From Dichetophora obliterata (Eukaryota > Arthropoda > Insecta > Diptera > Sciomyzidae): a stretch of 64,000 bases of DNA. Positions 54,268 to 64,000 of this stretch are shown in pieces. The translations under genes were made by a program, and so were the position numbers. The stretch covers positions 96,313,671-96,377,670 of the forward strand of contig OY986438.1 in the NCBI GenBank assembly GCA_963920525.1, given 5' to 3'. The notes under the pieces are model-generated. The model ran no database searches and was not told the origin of the DNA. It worked only from the letters and a program-made list of their open reading frames with translations. Position 1 is the first letter of the stretch, and every line of letters starts with the position of its first letter.

Positions 54268-54706
54268 GCAACGGGTACAACATACTATTTGAAAATGAAT
54301 GGCTTAGCTTTATTTATAAATTAACCTTAAAAAAGTATTTTTTTATTCTTTCCAAATATATTAAATACATAATGAACATATCGTCATATGAAATAAAAAA
54401 AGCCATAAGTTACAAAAAATTCAAAATCGACTTTTTGATTGATTATGATGCATCTTATCAAAATGCTTGTTTCGCAAAATTTTATATTTCTGCAACTAAA
54501 ACCGATGTTTTTATTAACAAAGTTCTCAAAGCCCTAAGCTTAAGCGCAACTTATAATTTAGAAAGTTTTTTGATTTTCTCTTAAAATTTTTTAATGTCAA
54601 TGATTTAGTTTAATGATTTAATTTGAAGATATATAAAAAATGTTTATTGCCCAGGGGGGCAAATGCCCCCTTACCCCCTGCAGACGCCCATGCCCACGGA
54701 GATCTA

Positions 54707-55332
54707 AATGGTTGAAAATGATATCGTAAGATCAGGGAGAGTAAATTGCAACCAAACTTAGTAATTCTGGTGAATGTTGTTGTCAAAATCCTAACAAACA
54801 ATTTAAGATGAACTACGATGAAATCAGAAGCGTATAACTCGAAAAATCTTCGACCTGACTGAAAATTACTTTTTTCGACACCACCTAGCAAGAAGAAGAT
54901 GCATAAATCTGTGGTCACAAGAGAATGACTAAACTCAAAATATCGTAAAAAAGCGATATGGAATTTACTTTATTGTCAATTTTTGGAAGCATGCAGATAT
55001 CCATTTTTTGCCCAAAATTGATCATCACTTATGTCTGCACATATTTTGTTTGCAACGGTTCATATATTTCACAGAAATGGGTCGTAGTTCGTGCAGTTAA
55101 TACATATATCTTCTTTACGATACTTTGAGCTTAGTCGTTATTCCTTGTGATTACAGAAATATTGAAAAAAAAATTAAGTTTTTAGAATATTGATTTTTGA
55201 ATTATCTACGAAAAAATGTCAATTCTCTATGTATTATTGTCTTTGCACAATAAAGCACTAAATTGAGCCCATTTTTTGTTTTTAATGTGGAATTTCACCT
55301 TGTCATGTATTTTTTGGTACACAATTGGTGCT
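54707..55332. other. No gene seen
   Basis: AT-rich noncoding sequence outside the right arm. No recognisable element. Confidence 0.5.
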
Positions 55333-55920
55333 CATTTTCGTCAAAACATGCTTTAGAAAAGTGTTCATAAAATCCTTATTTTAAAGTAGTCGCAGACCAA
55401 ATTTCTGTAATGTGTTAAGAAAGGCATATTTTAAGACATATTTAAGAACAAAAGTATACAAAAATATTTTTATTTTGTAATTGTGCTTGAAACTTTTTGA
55501 AAAATTTGTTATTTTTTCAGATAAATTTGCGCATTTTCGTCAAAAAATGCTCCAGGTAATAGGTCATAAAATTCTTAGTTTTCATTTTTGGCTTCCCCAA
55601 TTTTGAGAATGTGTTTAGAAAAAGTTTTTTTAAGACATATTTAAAATAAAAAAAAAATGTCCGTTTTGTTTGATTGAGTTTGAAACTTTATAAATAATGT
55701 GTTTTTTTGTTCATATAAATTTTCGCATTTTCGTCAAAAAATGCTTTAGAAAAGTGGTCATTAGTGGCCTTAGTGTAATGTAGTCTTAGACCAAATTTGA
55801 GGAATGTGCTTAAAAAGGCTTATTGTAAGACATACTTAAAAATAAAAAAATGCAAATACATTTTTATTCTTGAATTTTATATAGAAATTTAGGTTTTTGA
55901 ATTTCTAGGAGCATTTGTGG
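55333..55920. repeat. ~197 bp tandem repeat, three copies
   Basis: CATTTTCGTCAAAA(A/C)ATGCT recurs at 55333, 55532 and 55726 (periods 199 and 194). Each copy continues with TTAGAAAAGTGNTCATAA-like, GACCAAATTT, AATGTGTT(T)A(A/G)AAAA and TAAGACATA(T/C)TTAAAA words. The copies differ by perhaps 20 percent. No coding frame. Confidence 0.75.
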
Positions 55921-57023
55921 TATATAAAAACTTTTTAATTTATATTTTTAAAGTTTTTTTTTCAGCAAAAACTTGTAAAATATTTTTTTGCTAAAGTTTC
56001 GTATATGAATTATACTAAAGTTTTAGGGGTTTTAAAAAATATTCAGTACAAAACTAAAAAAACGGAAATTTTGTACAATTTTCAAGGCATCATATAAAGA
56101 CTATAACAACCACAAATGAAAAGATATCAAATAATCCTTTTAGATTCAGATAACTAAGACTCCTAACTATAAATTTGCATACTTACTTTTACGAATTTAT
56201 GACTTTTTTCTTATCTTCTTTTGTCCACCTCGTTACATTGTGCAGCAGCTTTATCCAAAAGCAATACGTCAGCACTTTATTTTGTTGTTGTTCACGCGAG
56301 CAGTTTAAAAAGCTTGAAAACAAAAATGAACTGCTGAACCAAACCTTTCCAAGAGAGGTCTTTTGAAGCAATTTAAAAGCTTTAAATTGAAGTAAGCTAA
56401 ATTGGAGTGCTTTTTTCCTATGACATGCAATGTTAAAATTGCAATGGTGTGTCATACATTGGGTCAGCGCTTTCACGCTTTCAGCTGACTTGTAAGCACT
56501 CAAAAAGGCCTTTCAGAGTGCTTTTTCCTGATGTTTAGCTACTAAAGCAGCTTGTATAAAACTTTTGTCATATTAATTTTTAGACATTAATATTTTTTCT
56601 TAAAAATAAATTGACCATTTCAACTCTAGGCAGGACTTTGACCGAGTCAACATCATCATGTTTCTATTGATTAGTTGTGTTGTGCGCATTATTAAATGTT
56701 TGAACACAAATGATCGAGAACCTGATCTAAGAGTTTAATGCCGACTCCCTCCGTACGGCTTATGGTGATGACAGACCAGAAAAATTCTTAGCTTAGGGGC
56801 CACGCACTCTACCCATTAGACTACGGCTGCCACCCAAATTTTTTCTTCTTAGATTTTGCTATTTTGTTAATATATTAAAGAAGTGACAAAATCCAAAGTT
56901 ATACTAGTATCTTTCATTAATTTCTTTCGCCCCATAACTGATATTTGATTTGAACTCCAATAAAACGTCCCCATAGATACGAGCCTTTTTTCAGACCATA
57001 GATCTAGATTTTCATTGATAGTA
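55921..57023. other. No gene; contains a tRNA-like segment
   Basis: Noncoding. The minus-strand frame near 56.2-56.5 kb has no domain. The tRNA-like segment at 56764-56835 is listed separately. Confidence 0.45.
56764..56835 (-). other. tRNA-like module
   Basis: Minus strand: GGGTGGCAGCCGTAGTCTAA then TGGGTAGAGTGCGTGGCCCC and TAAGCTAAGAA. A-box and D-arm-like structure is well kept, while the B box (TCTGGTCTGTC) is degenerate. Related to the modules at 44058-44125 and 53771-53838. Confidence 0.5.
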
Positions 57024-57207
57024 TAAGGCCGTGTTCATGTTACGCGTTTCTGTCGTGATTGCGACACCACTCTCACTTTTTTTCGCAAACGCGGCTGAAA
57101 AATACTAAATGTTGCGTGTATTTAAATGATTAAATACATGAAATAAATAAATGTATTTAAATACATGCAAAATTCAGTCTTTTTCAGCCTCGTATGAACA
57201 CGGCCTA
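57024..57207. mobile_element. Palindromic MITE, copy 2
   Basis: Starts AAGGCCGTGTTCATGTTACG and ends CGTATGAACACGGCCTAA. The first and last 14 bases are perfect inverted repeats (AGGCCGTGTTCAT). The interior matches 54078-54267 (ATTGCGACACCACTCTCACT, CGCAAACGCGGCTGAAAAAT, AAATGTATTTAAATACATGC). About 184 bp, no coding capacity. Confidence 0.8.
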
Positions 57208-60010
57208 ACAGTTTTTCTTCTTTTATCTTTTTCCCCTTCATTATTTTTCAAAACATAAGTCTTTAACCATTTCAATCATTAGCTGCGAGTTTATTGTTTT
57301 TGCTGTTGCTACTGCTACTTATATTCAAAAGTGTTGCCACACTGTGTTGGTTAGTCTATTGGCATCAGTAGCAGTTACAACCGTGTTTCGTTAGTTTCTA
57401 ATCTCGAACACCTGGGTAGCGTCCATTGTTACCTTTCACCACCGCCATCTCCCTCGAAATAAGTTTTAATGATTCAAAATGCAACCTGTAGCTGGATAAA
57501 AGTAGAAAATTGGGCTTTTTCAAAAAATTTGAAGTTGCTACTAAGCAAATTAATATCGGTTAAATATTACCTTGTAATCAATTGTGTCTTTTTCGGTTTT
57601 TCGTATGTACAATAAATAGCCATAGACACTTTTTTAATATTTCTATCTTTAAGGGGGGATGAGGATTAGAAATTGATCTTTTTAAAAAAATTTCTTCATT
57701 ATTGTACAAACAACAAAAAATTAAGAAACTAAATATTTTTTTAATTAAATTTAAGAAAAAATTGCCATATAAAGTTTCTTAAGAACATAAGCCCTTGAAG
57801 TTGGCATTAAACTTGAAAGTTTAAACATTTAATAACTCGCACAATACAATTGATCAAAAGATCAAGTCGTTCCAAGGGCTGATATGGTCAATTCTTTTTT
57901 TGTATATTAATATCACTCCATAAAAACCATTTTTATATGTGCAAAGTATATAAAAGTATATTGTTCCAAGCCAACCTTCTACAACACTTGTTTTTTAAAA
58001 TTTGTCCCAAAGCAATGTTACATCTAAAGCAGAGGTAAATGTAACAAATGCTAAAAGCAGAGAAAAAGAGAGAGAGAGTGAGTTGGGAAATGGTGAATAT
58101 TGAATAAATACAATATCTATATTGTATAATAAACTTCACATAAGTGCTTCGTTACGTTACTTCACTTACACTTTTCAGGCTTTTACACCAAAGTGCAAAA
58201 GTACGTCATTTTCAAAAACGTTTCTCCATTTCATTAAAGCATAAGCCTTAAATGCACTTATCTCGAAACGGTTGACAAAATTTCTCGAAAACTATCCAAC
58301 AAATGTTGCTCAAATTTTGCATTATTCTGTTTAAGTATATATTAAAAATAGTTTTTGAATGAAGTATTTTTTGTATTGCCAATTATAACATATTTCATAA
58401 TTAAATATATAGACAAATTTACGCCAAGAATCGGAGTTTTAACTTGCATCTTGCACTAAATACTTGTAATTCATTCTTTTCACATTTCTTCATTGAAGTT
58501 TGATACTAAATAAATATACTAAATAAATCTTTTGGAATTTCTCATTTCAGATGAAGCAGTCGTGAATTATCTTGGCAACCGCAAAACATCTCTTTTTGAA
58601 AGCGTCTCAGAATACACACTACCAGTTTCTCATTTTCAAATATTTTTTATTAAAATTTAATTAAACATTTTTGAAATCTTACTCTTAAACATACAAAAGT
58701 TATAAATAAATGAATGAATTTTGTACTCTAAAGAAAACATTCACAAACATTTTCTGTTTTGGACAGTTTTGACGTCCATCCCTCCTTAATGCCAACAGCA
58801 GCTGATGTTCCAAATTGTTTTCTTTTTATTGTCTACTAAAATACATACTTATTTATATATTGTTTTGGCTTTGTGGCTCTACACAATTGCCCTCATATTT
58901 ATCGTCATCCATAAATGTCTAAATTGAAGATAAAGACCTTAAATCGGTTTTTGAATTATCATGCAAAGTAGCCGAAATGATGGTTATATAGCTTCATTTG
59001 GAAGATTATTAAACTGCTTTCTTAAAATACTCGCAAAGCGCGATGAGCTCTTAAGTCTAAATTTGTGTTAAAAATTTGAATAGCTAAATACTGCTGCAAA
59101 TATGTTAAAATCTCTTAACCCATTTTTTATGAAGTCACCTAAATTTTAGTCTTTTGATATATAAGAATGAACAGTTAGAATGTAAAAAAAAGTCAACCAA
59201 AAAATTTTGAATTCATTAATTGTTGATGGAAATAAATATCCAATGTAGAAATGCATTGTATTCTAATATCGTTAATGACACAATCATAACCATAGAACTT
59301 CCACAGAATAGTTATGAAGACTAACGGACATTGTGTTGACGACTTGTTATTGATCATGAATTTACCATGGGAAAGTGTTTTCCAGTAGAGCTTTACAAAA
59401 ATATTTTCAATCGGGCGCTATAAAAGAGTACAGCGTTTATACCCCATACCAAAGTAAACATATAGTCAACTTCTCAAATAATCGAAACTTTTTCCAGGCT
59501 TATTATTATTATAACTAGTATAAAAGCCTGTCCTTCAACAGGTCCTCCGAACACATCCTTTTTGGAGCCATTTGCCCAAAGCACTTTTTTCTCTTTTTAG
59601 AGCTTGATTTTTGCAAAATACAAATGTACCACTTTAAATAACACTTTACGCATTGAAGCAATGTTCAATGCTCAATATGAAAAATTAGTTCAAGTGTAAA
59701 AGTGCAAAAAGTCGAGTTTGGTCCCAATCATATTCATACACGACTTCACAAACTGGCCTTGCAATCTTCATATACGTAGAAACTCAAGTGTCGTTTTGCG
59801 GCTGATACAATTATATTTTTTGGTACAATCGACTCAAATCGACTGAAAAGAATTTAGAAAAAGTCGTCATAACTTTTAATAAAAGGATAAAAAAAAGGAA
59901 GTTAGATCAAAAAAGCACTATTTTAAAAACGCAATATTGTCACTGATATATTGTCACCAGCTTACTTTCAGGCAGAACATTTTTGTTAAATTACTAAACT
60001 GTCAAAAAAT
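57208..60010. other. No gene seen
   Basis: AT-rich noncoding sequence. A GA-rich tract (AGAGAAAAAGAGAGAGAGAG) lies at about 58059-58078. CACTTACACTTTT at about 58164 and the opposing AGTGTAAAAGTGCAAAA at about 59692 could be ends of an element, but they are too short to call. Confidence 0.45.
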
Positions 60011-60127
60011 AATTACAATTTGAGAAATACTAAGTGCGGGGCAGCAGGCTTGCCGTTTATGTATTAAGATGTACATACTTTCAGGCTAACAGTTTGAGAG
60101 ATATTGGACACGGAGCAGCGTGCTTGC

Positions 60128-60128
<1 letters not shown>
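60011..60128. repeat. Diverged ~80 bp direct duplication next to the TTA array
   Basis: GAGAAATACTAAGTGCGGGG then CAGCAGGCTTGCC (60022-60054) is echoed by GAGAGATATTGGACACGGAG then CAGCGTGCTTGCC (60095-60127), about 73 bases later. The second copy runs straight into (TTA)n. It may be the terminus of an element that ends in or targets the array. Confidence 0.5.

Positions 60129-64000
<3,872 letters not shown>

Larger units (their letters stand above)
52500..54706 (+). repeat. Right arm of the large inverted repeat (partner 39856-45350)
   Basis: Inverted counterpart of the left arm. Landmarks are GTCGCTATTCTTGAAATGTT, AAGGCTTGATTCTGAATCC, TCGTCAATTTCTCGT, GGAAATGTGTGATTGCAAGG, ACGGGTACAACATACTATTT, GACTTTTTGATTGATTATGA and the G-rich end CCAGGGGGGCAAATGCCCCC then TTACCCCCTGCAGACGCCC. 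It contains a palindromic MITE (54078-54267) that the left arm lacks. Small open frames are not supported as genes. Confidence 0.75.

Overview
The window looks like eukaryotic, AT-rich, intergenic DNA from an insect, most likely a fly (Diptera). The evidence is a mauritiana/mellifera-type mariner, several non-LTR retrotransposons of CR1/Jockey, R1 and RNase H-bearing types, fly-style CAA/CAG-rich noncoding DNA and very long simple-sequence arrays. I cannot fix the family. I see no intact host gene, no functional rRNA or tRNA gene, no CRISPR and no viral gene. Nearly everything recognisable is a mobile element, many of them nested.

Layout. 0.5-4.5 kb: a dispersed-repeat fragment runs into a (TATATC)n array, then a 5'-truncated R1-type LINE on the minus strand, then a second (TATATC)n array, so the LINE has the same microsatellite on both sides. 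5-9.1 kb: noncoding repeats, including a tRNA-like module and a TIR-bounded element whose right half is about 15 tandem copies of a 46-48 bp hairpin unit. 9.1-12.4 kb: no gene seen. 12.4-16.2 kb: an old DNA transposon with inverted repeats of about 325 bp and a broken zinc-finger/transposase-like gene, split by a full-length mariner (14325-15613) with an open 346-codon transposase. 17.1-18.0 kb: LINE tail. 20.5-24.2 kb: a mosaic of TIR elements, one carrying an RNase H fragment and one a THAP-like stub, beside a 630 bp direct duplication. 25 kb: RT fragment. 28.8-31.1 kb: AT-bounded family with diverged tandem units. 31.8-33.3 kb: broken CR1/Jockey LINE.

33.7-39.6 kb is the best-resolved nest. 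A minus-strand hAT transposon pseudogene was split by an RNase H LINE (A) that made a 10 bp target-site duplication. LINE A in turn holds a 511 bp MITE with a TA duplication and, beside it, a CR1-like LINE (B) with a long open RT frame. 39.9-54.7 kb: two inverted copies of a roughly 2 kb G-rich-ended repeat. The left copy is interrupted by a nearly complete LINE (D). Between the arms lie a third partial copy, MITEs, tandem repeats and LINE E. 55-60 kb: noncoding DNA with a roughly 197 bp tandem repeat and a palindromic MITE. 60.1-64 kb: a (TTA)n array that runs off the window, with a 200-base assembly gap.

The elements do not form a pathway. Together they record insertion history: old hAT and long-TIR transposons, then LINEs, then MITEs and the apparently youngest element, the mariner. 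The most notable signals are the LINE flanked by one microsatellite on both sides, tRNA-like modules recurring inside non-autonomous DNA repeats, the intact mariner, and an unclassified long-TIR transposon.
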